Notes under the pieces: model-generated
The model's input: the letters and a program-made list of their open reading frames with translations, nothing else
Told to the model about the DNA's origin: nothing
The model's database searches: none
NCBI GenBank assembly: GCA_963839995.1
Contig: CAWIXH010000016.1
Span: 62,001-126,000, forward strand
Source: CAWIUB01 sp963839995
GTDB taxonomy: Bacteria; Actinomycetota; Actinomycetes; Mycobacteriales; Jatrophihabitantaceae
DNA length: 64,000 nt
Direction of reading: 5' to 3'
Translations under genes and position numbers: made by a program
Shown here: piece by piece, positions 17,774 through 29,303 of the stretch
How the letters are laid out: each line of letters begins with the position of its first letter
Position numbering within the stretch: position 1 is the stretch's first letter

Positions 17774-19779
17774 ACCACCACCCCACCCCCCGCATCGGCA
17801 TCATCCAGCACCTCGCCGGTCGTGACGTTGATGGCCGGCTGGGCGGTCCGGTCGCTGCCGGCAAGCGCGGCCACGATCGCCTCGGCCGTACGGCGTCCGA
17901 TGCCGGGCACTGCCATGATCTGCTCGGCATCTGCCCTGCGTAGCGCACGCAGCGATCCGAAGCGGGCGAGCAGTGCTTTGCGGCGCGTCTCGCCGAGGCC
18001 GGCAATGCCGTCCAGGGCCGACCGCGTCATCGCCCGGGACCGCTTCTGCCGGTGGTAGGTGATCGCGAAGCGGTGTGCCTCGTCCCGGACCCGCTGCAGC
18101 AGGTACAGCCCCTCTGAGGTGCGTGGCAGGATCAGCGGGTACGCCTGCCCCGGTACCCAGACCTCTTCGAGCCGCTTGGCCAAACCCACCAGGGCCACGT
18201 CGTCGATACCGAGCTCGTCCAGGACGCTCTGCGCCACTGCGACCTGTGGCCCGCCACCGTCGACCATGAGCAGGTTGGGCGGGTACGCGAACTTGCGCGG
18301 CCGGCCGGTGATCGGGTCGATGCCCGGCGGCTGGTGCGGGTCGGCCGCCGCGTCGCCGAGGCCAACCGACTCGACCTGCTCTTGCAGGTACCGGGCGAAA
18401 CGGCGGCGGACGGCCTCGGCGATCCAGTCGGTGTCGCCCCCGCTGGCCCGCATGGCGAAGCGCCGGTATTCGCTCTTGCGGGCCAGCCCATCCTCGAAGA
18501 CGACCATGCTGGCTACGACGTTGGTGCCCTGGACGTGGCTGACGTCGAAGCATTCGATCCGCAGCGGAGCCTCGGGCAGCCCGAGGGTCTCCTGCAGCTC
18601 GGCCAGCGCCTGCGAGCGGGCGGTCAGATCGGACGCCCGCTTGAGTTTGTGCTGGGTGAACGCCTGTCCCGCGTTCCGCGTCACTGTTTCCATCAGTGCC
18701 CGCTTGTCGCCCCGTTGCGGCACCCGCAGGGACACCCGTCTGCCGCGCTGCCCGCGCAGCCACTCGTCGAGCGCCGGCGCATTTTCCGGCAGCGCCGGCA
18801 CAAGGATTTCGCGGGGTATGCCTGCGCCATCAGCCCCATCGGCATCTGCGCCGTAAAACTGGGTGACGAACTGCTCGACGAGCTCGCCCGTCGTCACCCG
18901 CTCGACCTTCTCGACCACCCAGCCGCGCTGGCCACGCACCCGGCCGCCGCGCACATGGAAGACCTGAACCGCTGCCTCCAGGTCGTCCTGGGCGAAGGCC
19001 ACCACGTCGGCATCCGTGCCGTCACCGAGCACGACGGCCTGCTTCTCCATCGCCCGGCGCAAGGCGTCGAGGTCGTCGCGCAGCCGGGCGGCGTGCTCGA
19101 ACTGCAGATCCGCGCTCGCCTGGGCCATCTCCTTCTCCAGTCGGCGGATCATCAGGTCCGTCCTGCCGGCCATGAAGTCGCAGAAATCATCGACGATCTG
19201 CCGATGCTCCTCGGCTGACACCCGCCCGATGCACGGGGCGCTGCACTTGCCGATGTAGCCGAGCAGGCACGGCCGGCCGATCTGCCCGGCCCGCTTGAAT
19301 ACCCCCGCCGAGCAGGTCCGAGCCGGGAAGACGCGCAGCAGCAGGTCGAGCGTCTCGCGAATCGCCCAGGCATGTGAGTAGGGGCCGAAGTAGCGCACTC
19401 CCTTGCGCTTCGCGCCGCGCATCACCTGCAGCCGGGGGAATTCCTCGACGAGCGTGACCGCCAACGACGGGTAGGATTTGTCGTCGCGGTAACGCACATT
19501 GAAGCGTGGATCAAACTCCTTGATCCACGAGTACTCGAGCTGCAGCGCCTCGACCTCGGTCCGCACGACCGTCCACTCGACGCTCGCGGCGCTCATGACC
19601 ATGTGCCGAGTGCGCGGATGCAACGCAGACAGGTCAGCGAAGTAGGAATTCAACCGCTGCCGCAGGCTCTTCGCCTTGCCGACGTAGATGACTCGACCCC
19701 GCTCGTCGCGGAACCGGTAGACGCCGGGCCCGACCGGAATCGTCCCAGCGGCGGGACGATAGGTGGACGGGTCGGGCAC
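17770..19779 (-). CDS. uvrC: Excinuclease ABC subunit C
   Basis: Dual nuclease of UvrABC excision repair that makes both incisions around a lesion marked by UvrB. The GTG at 19779 gives 669 residues beginning PDPSTYRPAAGTIPVGPGVY; the same frame is open upstream but only antisense to the deaminase region. Domains in order are the GIY-YIG nuclease (GVYRFRDERGRVIYVGKAKSL, about 17-37), the cysteine-rich CSAPCIGRVS, the UVR motif near DLQFEHAARLRDDLDAL, an RNase H-like nuclease (IECFDVSHVQGTNVVAS, MVDGGGPQ), and tandem helix-hairpin-helices (LDGIAGLGETRRKALL, VPGIGRRTAEAI). It is encoded 10 bp after the deaminase gene. Confidence 0.96.
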   Translation of the reverse strand: MPDPSTYRPAAGTIPVGPGVYRFRDERGRVIYVGKAKSLRQRLNSYFADLSALHPRTRHMVMSAASVEWTVVRTEVEALQLEYSWIKEFDPRFNVRYRDDKSYPSLAVTLVEEFPRLQVMRGAKRKGVRYFGPYSHAWAIRETLDLLLRVFPARTCSAGVFKRAGQIGRPCLLGYIGKCSAPCIGRVSAEEHRQIVDDFCDFMAGRTDLMIRRLEKEMAQASADLQFEHAARLRDDLDALRRAMEKQAVVLGDGTDADVVAFAQDDLEAAVQVFHVRGGRVRGQRGWVVEKVERVTTGELVEQFVTQFYGADADGADGAGIPREILVPALPENAPALDEWLRGQRGRRVSLRVPQRGDKRALMETVTRNAGQAFTQHKLKRASDLTARSQALAELQETLGLPEAPLRIECFDVSHVQGTNVVASMVVFEDGLARKSEYRRFAMRASGGDTDWIAEAVRRRFARYLQEQVESVGLGDAAADPHQPPGIDPITGRPRKFAYPPNLLMVDGGGPQVAVAQSVLDELGIDDVALVGLAKRLEEVWVPGQAYPLILPRTSEGLYLLQRVRDEAHRFAITYHRQKRSRAMTRSALDGIAGLGETRRKALLARFGSLRALRRADAEQIMAVPGIGRRTAEAIVAALAGSDRTAQPAINVTTGEVLDDADAGGGVVV

Positions 19780-19789
19780 CCAACCGAGC

Positions 19790-20812
19790 CTAGTCAGCCG
19801 TCCCAGCGTAGGTGTCGATATCCGCGAGCAGGCTGCGTTTGCCGGCATCGTCGAGGAACGAAGCGCGAACGGCCGCCCGCGCCAGCTCGACCACTCCGTC
19901 GGCGTCCAGACCGAGCAGGCCGGCGGCGATCGCATACTCGTCATTCAGCGTGGTCGCGAACATCGGGGGGTCGTCGGAGTTGATTGTCACCCGGACGCCC
20001 GCGGCCACCAGCGCCGGCAGCGGGTGCTCGGCAAAGTTCGCCACCGAGCGGGTGCGGACGTTCGACGTGGGACAGACCTCCAGCGTGATGTCATGCCGGG
20101 CCAGATACTCCAGCAGCCCCGGGTCGTGCGCCGCCGCGATGCCGTGCCCGATCCGCTCGGCGCCGAGGTGGTGGATCGCGTCCCAGATCGTCTGCGGACC
20201 GGTCGACTCGCCAGCGTGCGGCACGCTGTGCAGTCCGGCGGCTCGCGCCTTTGCGAACTGCGACACGAACTGCCCGCGTGGCACACCCCGCTCGGGGCCG
20301 CCGAGGCCGAAGCTCACCAGTCCGTCCGGGCGCTGGCGCAGCGCGACGTCCAAGGTGAGGTCCGCGGAGGCCAGCCCGGCCTCCCCGGGGATGTCGAAGC
20401 ACCAGGCCAGGCGCACGCCGAGGTCCGCGAGTGCCCGGCGCCGGGCGTCCTCGATCGCGGCGCAGAACTCCTGGGCGGCGATGCCGCGCACCACCGACGA
20501 GTAGGGCGTCACGGTCAGCTCGGCGTAGCGGACGTGCTGCGCGGCCAGATCCTCGGCGATCTCGTAGGTCAGCGTCCACACGTCTGTGGGATCACGGATC
20601 AGGTCGACCACCGACAGGTACACCTCGACGAAATGACCGAAGTCGGTGAAGGTGAAATAGTCCGCGAGCAGCTGCGGGTCGGTCGGCACCGGCGTGGTGC
20701 CTTCGTGGCGGGCGGCCAATTCGGCGACGATCCGCGGCGAGGCCGATCCGACATGGTGGACGTGCAGTTCGGCCTTCGGCAATCCGGCGATGAACGCGTC
20801 GAGATTGGTCAC
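19790..20812 (-). CDS. Adenosine deaminase-family enzyme (possibly aminodeoxyfutalosine deaminase)
   Basis: A 340-residue amidohydrolase of the adenosine/AMP deaminase superfamily. The zinc ligands are visible in AELHVHHVGSASPRIV (about residues 14-29), SVPHAGESTGPQ, and VCPTSNVRT with the catalytic NSDDPPMF. The GTG start overlaps the stop of the VWA gene (GTGA), so an apparent longer frame upstream is only the shadow of that gene. The opening HVHHVGSASPRIV is that of a COG1816 clade which, from established work on an Acidothermus homolog, includes 6-aminodeoxyfutalosine deaminases of the futalosine menaquinone pathway. Plain adenosine deaminase remains possible, and no menaquinone gene is visible here. 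uvrC follows after 10 bp. Confidence 0.85.
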   Translation of the reverse strand: MTNLDAFIAGLPKAELHVHHVGSASPRIVAELAARHEGTTPVPTDPQLLADYFTFTDFGHFVEVYLSVVDLIRDPTDVWTLTYEIAEDLAAQHVRYAELTVTPYSSVVRGIAAQEFCAAIEDARRRALADLGVRLAWCFDIPGEAGLASADLTLDVALRQRPDGLVSFGLGGPERGVPRGQFVSQFAKARAAGLHSVPHAGESTGPQTIWDAIHHLGAERIGHGIAAAHDPGLLEYLARHDITLEVCPTSNVRTRSVANFAEHPLPALVAAGVRVTINSDDPPMFATTLNDEYAIAAGLLGLDADGVVELARAAVRASFLDDAGKRSLLADIDTYAGTAD

Positions 20813-22485
20813 GGTGCGTGCGTGAGACCTCCGGAGACCGCATGCACGAAGGCACCCAGCACATCGTTGGCATTTTTCAGGCTGTCGACCTGCCCGCCGA
20901 CCGGCGACAGGGCGTCGGTGAGCTGGTCGACCGGAAGCTCGCCGCGGAAACCCAGCACGCCGATCTGTACCCGCTTCGTCGGGTCGGCGGCTGCCAGGCT
21001 GGACTTTAGCTGGGCGAGCGAGATCGAGTTGGGAGCGTCCTCGTTCTTGCCGTCGGTGAAGATCAGCACCTCGTTCGGCATGCCATTCTGGTAGTGCGCC
21101 TGCTGGTCCTTGTACGCCGCGAGGATCGTGTCGTACAGCCCGGTGCCGGTGTCTTGAGCGGCGAGCCGGGCGGTCGCCGCGGTCAACCTCGCCTGCTGGC
21201 CGGGATCGAGCCCAGCGGTCGGCACCAGCACCTGGTAGTCGATGGGCGGGCTCAGCTGGTAGCCGAACTTCCACAGCCCGACGTAGGCAGTCGGTGGCAG
21301 CAGCCCGACGAGCTGGGTGAGGCCCTGCTGGACGACCTGGATCAACGGGCGTGGGTCGACACTGGACGCCGGACTGCCCATCGATCCGGAGACGTCGATC
21401 ACCACGAGCATGCTCGCCTTGCGTTGTTCCGGATGCCAGGTCGTGAGCACATGCCACATGTGGTGCTGGGACATGATCGCCAGGGACTTGCCGTGCTGCT
21501 GGGGCAGCGCCGCGGTGTCGTGCCCCTCCGCGGAGATCGGCTGGCCGGTCGGTCCGCGCAGATCGTTGGCGGCTAACGCGGCACCCGCGCCGGCGCCGGT
21601 CAGCGCGTCGTGCAGTGCGTTGAGCGCGGCCGTGCGGTTCGGGTCTGCCGCCGCTGCGGCCGTCGGGTTCCACGCGAAGCGCATCATGCCGGTGGCATCG
21701 GTCGGCGCGGTGATGGTGTATTGGTCGGCCCGACCTGACTGCAGCAGCGCGTACTCGGGCACGATGCCGACCTCGTTCGACGACTGCGGAAACGCCGGCG
21801 CAGACCCGGTGACGACGCGGCCCTTCTGCCAGGCACGCATGATGTCGTACGCCGACTGCAGCGGCCCGGACAATGCGAAGACGGCGTCGCCCAGGGCACC
21901 TGCCGCGATCAGCCCGTCCGCCGAGACCGCCGGGTCACGGACCACCAGCCGGGTACCGGTCTGCTGGCTGAGCACCGAGGCAAGACCGACCCACGAGCTC
22001 TCCGCCGCCGGCAGCGGCGCGTTCTTCAGCGTCACGAAATACATCGGGCTCGTTGCAATGACTGAGCCAGCGCTGCCGGCAAGTTTGACGTTGTTGGGCA
22101 GGTTGCGCCACGACGCGTCATCGGGAATCCACACATCGGCGTCGGGCGAGGACGCGACGACGTTCGCCGCCCCCTGACCGTCAGCCACCGTGGTCTTGAT
22201 GGCGACGCAGTCGGACCCCGAGGCGAGCGAGCCGGCCACCTTGTTCAGGACCGGGACGAAGGACGAGGCGGTGACGACGTGGACCTGACGCGTGCAGGCC
22301 GGGGCGGAGGACTGGCCAGCGGGCGACCCCGCGGATGTGTGGGAGGACGAGCCGCTTGCGAGCTGGTGAACCGTCACGCCCACAGCCGCACCGGCGACCG
22401 CGACCGCGGCCACCGCGATGGCGATGCGGCGCCCAGCGCCCGCGCGCGCAGCTGCAGCTGCCGGTTCAGCGGCATGTCTGCCCAT
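20809..22485 (-). CDS. Membrane-anchored solute-binding plus von Willebrand A domain protein
   Basis: A 558-residue exported protein of unknown function. From ATG 22485 it has a cytoplasmic Ala-rich start, one hydrophobic anchor (RRIAIAVAAVAVAGAAVGV, about residues 16-34), and a Ser-rich stalk. A periplasmic-binding-protein-like domain follows (about 70-340: FVPVLNKVAGSL, ADVWIPDDASW). The C-terminal VWA domain starts near residue 360, with a complete MIDAS metal site: DVSGSMGSPAS, a mid-domain threonine/TGTGLYDT, and FTDGKNEDA. Such substrate-binding/VWA fusions are common in actinobacteria without known substrate. Its stop overlaps the deaminase start. The 96 bp upstream separate it from uvrA and should hold its promoter. 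Confidence 0.85.
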   Translation of the reverse strand: MGRHAAEPAAAAARAGAGRRIAIAVAAVAVAGAAVGVTVHQLASGSSSHTSAGSPAGQSSAPACTRQVHVVTASSFVPVLNKVAGSLASGSDCVAIKTTVADGQGAANVVASSPDADVWIPDDASWRNLPNNVKLAGSAGSVIATSPMYFVTLKNAPLPAAESSWVGLASVLSQQTGTRLVVRDPAVSADGLIAAGALGDAVFALSGPLQSAYDIMRAWQKGRVVTGSAPAFPQSSNEVGIVPEYALLQSGRADQYTITAPTDATGMMRFAWNPTAAAAADPNRTAALNALHDALTGAGAGAALAANDLRGPTGQPISAEGHDTAALPQQHGKSLAIMSQHHMWHVLTTWHPEQRKASMLVVIDVSGSMGSPASSVDPRPLIQVVQQGLTQLVGLLPPTAYVGLWKFGYQLSPPIDYQVLVPTAGLDPGQQARLTAATARLAAQDTGTGLYDTILAAYKDQQAHYQNGMPNEVLIFTDGKNEDAPNSISLAQLKSSLAAADPTKRVQIGVLGFRGELPVDQLTDALSPVGGQVDSLKNANDVLGAFVHAVSGGLTHAP

Positions 22486-22581
22486 CAGAACGAGCCCCGT
22501 TTCCCGTTTGTTATCTGGACGACCATAGCCGTTCAACATGGGCAGGCCGGAGGTTCCAGCGATGCAAAACCGCCAACCCCG

Positions 22582-25512
<2,931 letters not shown>

Positions 25513-25583
25513 GGTCTTCTTCCGGATCGATTCGGGCGGCGCCTCCGAGCCTAACGAGCGGCCCCGACACTGTGCTTGTCGCG

Positions 25584-26033
25584 TCAGCCCGGCTTGCCGC
25601 GCCAGCCCGCCCCATGCCCGGTACCGCGCGGCACGATCCACTCGTGCCGCTGGCCGGTGACCTCGGCGATCCGCTCGAAGTCCGCGTCGTAGTGCAGTAC
25701 CACGGCGCCGTGAGCCTGGGCAATCGCAGCGAGCAGCAGATCGGGGATCGGCATCCGGTGTTGCCCACGTGCAGCGAGTGCGGCCATGACGTCGATGACC
25801 TGGCTCTCGGCTGCCGACGTCACCCCGAGGTGCGGCAGCCGGGAGAGCAGATCTCGAACTCGTGCGAACTCGGCTGCGCTCCGCGCCGAGTAAAGAATCT
25901 CCGCGAGCGACACCACACAGACCGAGAACTGGCCGGTGCTCTGAAGTTCGGTCACCCGTCGGCGGGCCCGCTCGTCGTAACGCTGCTGCTCCCAGGCCGA
26001 TTTGTCGACCAGATATGGGCTGGCTACCGCCAT
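25584..26033 (-). CDS. vapC: VapC-type PIN-domain toxin
   Basis: A 149-residue PIN-domain protein, the probable ribonuclease toxin of a type II toxin-antitoxin pair. The four acidic active-site positions are recognisable: PYLVDKSAW (Asp10), VSLAEILYS (Glu), MPIPDLLLAA (Asp) and HYDADFERIA (Asp). The start lies within the last codons of the antitoxin gene (10-bp overlap), the usual vapBC layout. A short Gly-rich C-terminal tail follows the domain. All key residues are present, so the toxin is probably active. The pair sits between ung and uvrA. Confidence 0.92.
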   Translation of the reverse strand: MAVASPYLVDKSAWEQQRYDERARRRVTELQSTGQFSVCVVSLAEILYSARSAAEFARVRDLLSRLPHLGVTSAAESQVIDVMAALAARGQHRMPIPDLLLAAIAQAHGAVVLHYDADFERIAEVTGQRHEWIVPRGTGHGAGWRGKPG

Positions 26034-26239
26034 GCTTCGGCACGGACGTCGGTCTCGGCCAACATGTCGCCAACCAGGTCCAGAAGCTCCTCGAACTGTT
26101 GGCGCTCCTCATCCGCGCCGGGCCTCGGTGCGACTCGGTTCAGCGCGCGGTTGACGGTCTCGACCTTCGTCTTTGTACCAAGCACCTTCGCGGCCCGTGC
26201 CAGTGCCTCGTCATCGATGTCGATCACGGTGCGGGTCAT
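26024..26239 (-). CDS. vapB: VapB-type ribbon-helix-helix antitoxin
   Basis: A 71-residue antitoxin. The N-terminal MTRTVIDIDDEALARAAKVLGTKTKVETVNRAL is a typical ribbon-helix-helix of the VapB family, and the acidic C-terminus (about residues 40-71) is expected to cover the VapC active site. A strong AGGAGG ribosome-binding site lies five bases before the ATG. The region just upstream carries a promoter overlapped by two TGATATCA palindromes, consistent with autorepression by the VapBC complex. The 3' end overlaps vapC by 10 bp. Confidence 0.92.
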   Translation of the reverse strand: MTRTVIDIDDEALARAAKVLGTKTKVETVNRALNRVAPRPGADEERQQFEELLDLVGDMLAETDVRAEAWR

Positions 26240-26248
26240 CGCGACCTC

Positions 26249-26277
26249 CTGATATCAATCAGGTTCGATGATATCAA
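26249..26277 (-). promoter_or_regulatory. vapBC promoter and twin-palindrome operator
   Basis: Reading toward vapB, TTGATA (26272-26277) and TATCAG (26249-26254) form a -35/-10 pair with a 17-base spacer. Two identical perfect palindromes, TGATATCA, at 26250-26257 and 26269-26276 cover the -10 and -35 respectively, with centres 19 bases apart (about two helical turns). This geometry suits binding of a ribbon-helix-helix antitoxin and autorepression. The promoter call is by eye. Confidence 0.7.
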
Positions 26278-26361
26278 GCGGCCGGGGCGGCACCGCGAGC
26301 TGCCGCCACTCGGCTTGCCAGCGAGCCGCCGTCGCCTCGTACACCGACCGGGCGCCAGACG

Positions 26362-27039
26362 TCACGCAATGCCCCAGTCGACAGGATCGGCACCCTGTTC
26401 CGCGAGCAGCGCGTTGGCCCGGCTGAACGGGCGGGAACCGAAGAAGCCACGGTCGGCCGACATCGGGCTCGGGTGCGCGGACTCGACGCACGCGACGCCG
26501 CGCAGCAATGGGCGCAGCGAGTGCGCGTCCCGGCCCCAGAGGATCGCGACCAACGGCGTGCCGCGGGTGGCGAGGGCGCGGATCGCCTGGTCGGTCACCT
26601 GTTCCCAGCCCTTGCCGCGATGCGACGCCGGCGCTCCCGGGGCGACCGTGAGCACCCTGTTGAGCAGCAGCACGCCGTGCCGGGTCCACGGTGTCAGGTC
26701 GCCGTTGGGCGGGGGCGGCAGCCCCAGGTCGGTACCGAGCTCCCGGTAGATGTTCTGCAGGCTGCGCGGGATCGGGCGCACGTGCGGCTCGACGGAGAAC
26801 GACAGCCCGACGGCGTGCCCAGGCGTCGGGTAGGGGTCCTGGCCGACGATCAGGACGCGCACGTCCGCGAACGGCTGAGTGAAGGCACGCAACACATTCT
26901 GCCCGGCCGGAAGATAGGTTCGCCCGGCCGCGATCTCGGCGCGCAACAAATCACCCATCGCCGCGACCCGGTCGGCTACCGGATCGAGTGCCTTGGCCCA
27001 GCCGGCCTCCACGAGCTCGCGCAGCGGGCGTCCACTCAC
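26362..27039 (-). CDS. ung: Uracil-DNA glycosylase
   Basis: Removes uracil from DNA by cleaving the N-glycosidic bond, starting base-excision repair. I prefer the GTG at 27039 (225 residues, SGRPLRELVEAGW), which follows GAGG by five bases and matches the usual actinobacterial opening; an in-frame ATG at 27099 would add 20 unconserved residues. Family 1 motifs are visible: the water-activating VLIVGQDPYPTPGHAVGLSFSV segment (about 62-83) and the DNA-intercalation loop ESAHPSPMSADRGFFGSRPFS (about 178-198). It lies on the minus strand between proS and vapBC. Confidence 0.95.
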   Translation of the reverse strand: MSGRPLRELVEAGWAKALDPVADRVAAMGDLLRAEIAAGRTYLPAGQNVLRAFTQPFADVRVLIVGQDPYPTPGHAVGLSFSVEPHVRPIPRSLQNIYRELGTDLGLPPPPNGDLTPWTRHGVLLLNRVLTVAPGAPASHRGKGWEQVTDQAIRALATRGTPLVAILWGRDAHSLRPLLRGVACVESAHPSPMSADRGFFGSRPFSRANALLAEQGADPVDWGIA

Positions 27040-27255
27040 GTCGACCTCGGCGATCTTGATGATGACGTGGAGCGATAGAGCCTGTTGCATATTCGGCAAT
27101 CGATGACGTCGAGCAGGATTTTCGCCGATCCAGCCCCGCCACAGGTTCGCGGAGCCGTGACGTTCGGCCGGGAGAAGCGACTTGGGAGCTTCACTCCGAG
27201 TTCACTGATCATCGCGATCCGATTACGCAACAGGCTCGATAGCTCAATGCGAGCA

Positions 27256-29013
27256 TCAAGATCTGCTCCGGACGTGCTCGGCAACGACTCCGGCCGCGTC
27301 GTCGACAAGGACATCCTGCCGGTCGCCCGTCCCGCGGTCGCGCAGCTCGACGACGCCGCTGGCCAGACCGCGGCCGACGACAACGATCGTGGGGACGCCA
27401 AGCAGCTCCGCGTCGGCGAACTTGACCCCCGCGGACACACCTCGCCGGTCGTCGTACAGCACCCGGATTCCCTGCCGCTCCAGCTCGGCAGCGATGTCAT
27501 CCCCGGCGGCGTAGACGTGCTCGTCCTTACCGGTGGCCACGAGATGCACGTCGGCCGGCGCCACCGTACGCGGCCAGCACAACCCCTTCTCGTCGTAGGT
27601 CTGCTCGGCGATCGCCGCCACCGCGCGGGTGACGCCGACGCCGTACGAGCCCATGGTGATAGTCACCGGCTTGCCGTTCTGGTCCAGCGCCTGCAGGCCG
27701 AACGTCTCGGCGTATTTTCGGCCGAGCGCGAATACGTGGCCCATCTCGATACCGCGCGCGCTCTCCAGCGGCGACCCACATTTGGCGCACCGATCCCCGT
27801 CGCGAATCTCGACCGCGCCCAGCTCGCCGTCCGCGGTGAAGTCGCGGCCGCGCACGACGAAGGCGGCGTGCTTGCCCTCGGCGTTCGCGCCGGTGACCCA
27901 CGCCGAACCCTCGACCACGAGCGGGTCGACGACGTACCGCACCTTCCACTCAGCGAGGTGCTGTGGTCCGATGTAGCCCTTGACCAGCTGCGGTACCCGC
28001 GCCAGATCCTCGGGATCGGCCTGCTCGGCCACCACTGGCTCGAGTTGCCCGTTGATCCGCTTCAGGTCGACCTCGCGGTCTCCTGGTACGCCGACGATCA
28101 GGAGCTCGTCCTCGTCGGTGCCCGGCATGTGCGTCCTCAGGGCGAGGTTCTTGAGCGTGTCCGCGGCGGTGAACGGCTCGTCCCGCAGGCCGAGCTCGTT
28201 GAGCCTCGTGACCAGCGAATCGATCGTCGGGGTGTGCGGTGTGTCGAGCACCTGCTCAGCCGGATGGCCGGACGGGTCACGTGGCTCGGGCGCGGCAATG
28301 ACGACCGCCTCGGTGTTGGCGGCGTAATCGCAGTTGGTGCATTGCACGAAGGTGTCCTCGCCAGCGGGCGCCGGAGCCAGGAACTCCTCCGACGCCGAGC
28401 CGCCCATCGCCCCGGACACCGCGAAAACGATCTTGTAACGCAGGCCGGTCCGCGTGAAGATCCGCTCGTAGGCGTCACGGTGCGCGCGGTAGGACCGCTC
28501 CAGCCCGGCGTCGTCGAGGTCGAACGAGTACGAGTCCTTCATGACAAACTCGCGGGCGCGCAGAATGCCGGCGCGCGGGCGCGCCTCGTCGCGGTACTTC
28601 GTCTGGATCTGGTACAGCGACAGGGGGTAGTCCTTGTAGGAGGAGTACTCGCCCTTGACCAGCAGGGTGAATAGCTCCTCATGGGTCGGCCCCAGCAAGT
28701 AATCGGCGCCCTTGCGATCGCGCAGCTTGAACAGGATCTCGAAGTAGTCCTGGTAGCGGCCGCTGGCCTCGAAGATCTCCCGTGGGATCAGCGCCGGAAA
28801 GTGCACCTCCTGCGACCCAATCGCGTTCATCTCCTCGCGGACGATCCGCTCGATATTCGCCAGCACCGCCATGCCCAGAGGCAGCCAAGAGTAAATGCCC
28901 GGTGCGACCCGGCGGATATAGCCGGCACGCACCAGCAGCTTGTGGCTGGGCACCTCCGCGTCGGCGGGATCGTCGCGCAAGGTTCGCAGGAACAGGGTGG
29001 ACATACGCAACAC
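27256..29013 (-). CDS. proS: Prolyl-tRNA synthetase
   Basis: Class II aminoacyl-tRNA synthetase charging tRNA-Pro. The 585-residue protein is of the bacterial type: an N-terminal catalytic core with HKLLVRAGYIRRVAPGIYSWLPLG (about 23-46), LLGPTHEELFTLLVK, and QTKYRDEARPRAGILRAREF (motif 2 region). An editing insertion with CTNCDYAANTEAVV follows, then motif 3 (GSYGVGVTRAVAAIAEQ) and a C-terminal anticodon-binding domain. It begins ATG CTG CGG ATG; the fourth codon could also start. The gene is solitary: 216 bp precede it to the ung start on the downstream side and about 190 bp to the leader ORF on the other side. Confidence 0.96.
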   Translation of the reverse strand: MLRMSTLFLRTLRDDPADAEVPSHKLLVRAGYIRRVAPGIYSWLPLGMAVLANIERIVREEMNAIGSQEVHFPALIPREIFEASGRYQDYFEILFKLRDRKGADYLLGPTHEELFTLLVKGEYSSYKDYPLSLYQIQTKYRDEARPRAGILRAREFVMKDSYSFDLDDAGLERSYRAHRDAYERIFTRTGLRYKIVFAVSGAMGGSASEEFLAPAPAGEDTFVQCTNCDYAANTEAVVIAAPEPRDPSGHPAEQVLDTPHTPTIDSLVTRLNELGLRDEPFTAADTLKNLALRTHMPGTDEDELLIVGVPGDREVDLKRINGQLEPVVAEQADPEDLARVPQLVKGYIGPQHLAEWKVRYVVDPLVVEGSAWVTGANAEGKHAAFVVRGRDFTADGELGAVEIRDGDRCAKCGSPLESARGIEMGHVFALGRKYAETFGLQALDQNGKPVTITMGSYGVGVTRAVAAIAEQTYDEKGLCWPRTVAPADVHLVATGKDEHVYAAGDDIAAELERQGIRVLYDDRRGVSAGVKFADAELLGVPTIVVVGRGLASGVVELRDRGTGDRQDVLVDDAAGVVAEHVRSRS

Positions 29014-29205
29014 GCCCTGCAGGGTAGTGCGCGGCCGCCGAGGTCCGTCGATCAGGCTTTCCCCGGAATTGGCTGCCGGCCGGCGTCGTCAGCGTCGACC
29101 AGCGGGGAAAACGTGATCAGCGGGGCGCAAAACCCGTTGCGGCGCGGTCAAGTCGTCGCCATGCTGGACGTCACGAGCGTGATCCGGACGAGAGGAGGGC
29201 CCCCG

Positions 29206-29262
29206 ATGTCGACCACCGTTGCCGGGGTGCCCGCCGCCCCTGTCCGTTTTATCCCGCGCTGA
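29206..29262 (+). CDS. 18-codon leader ORF upstream of the RIO kinase gene
   Basis: A short frame encoding MSTTVAGVPAAPVRFIPR followed by TGA. It has a perfect AGGAGGG ribosome-binding site (29193-29199) six bases before the ATG, better than that of the kinase gene itself. Its stop codon lies four bases before the 5' arm of a hairpin (29267-29295) that contains the kinase ribosome-binding site. This is the layout of leader peptides in translational attenuation, but no regulatory role is known. The ORF could also be fortuitous. Confidence 0.5.
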   Translation: MSTTVAGVPAAPVRFIPR

Positions 29263-29266
29263 GCTA

Positions 29267-29295
29267 CCCCTCGGCGCGGCAACCCGCCCGAGGGG
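29267..29295 (+). promoter_or_regulatory. Hairpin sequestering the RIO kinase ribosome-binding site
   Basis: CCCCTCGG (29267-29274) pairs perfectly with CCGAGGGG (29288-29295) around a 13-base loop that can itself pair GCGG/CCGC. The 3' arm contains GAGGGG, the only plausible Shine-Dalgarno sequence for the GTG at 29304 (8-base spacing). A ribosome stopping at the leader stop (29260-29262) would cover the 5' arm and could free it. There is no T-run, so it does not look like an intrinsic terminator. Confidence 0.55.
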
Positions 29296-29303
29296 ATCCT
29301 CCA

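Noticed and set aside
20813..21673. Apparent N-terminal extension that would make the deaminase a 627-residue protein
   Set aside because: This part is an out-of-frame reading of the VWA/solute-binding gene; the GTG at 20812 with GTGA overlap gives the conserved deaminase start.
25513..25583. Search for a LexA (SOS) box before uvrA, and likewise before uvrB and uvrC
   Set aside because: No GAAC-N4-GTTC-like palindrome was found in these upstream regions; SOS control cannot be claimed.
25513..26112. 200-codon open extension upstream of uvrA
   Set aside because: It is antisense or out of frame to vapC sequence, shows no UvrA homology, and the GTG at 25512 matches the standard UvrA N-terminus.
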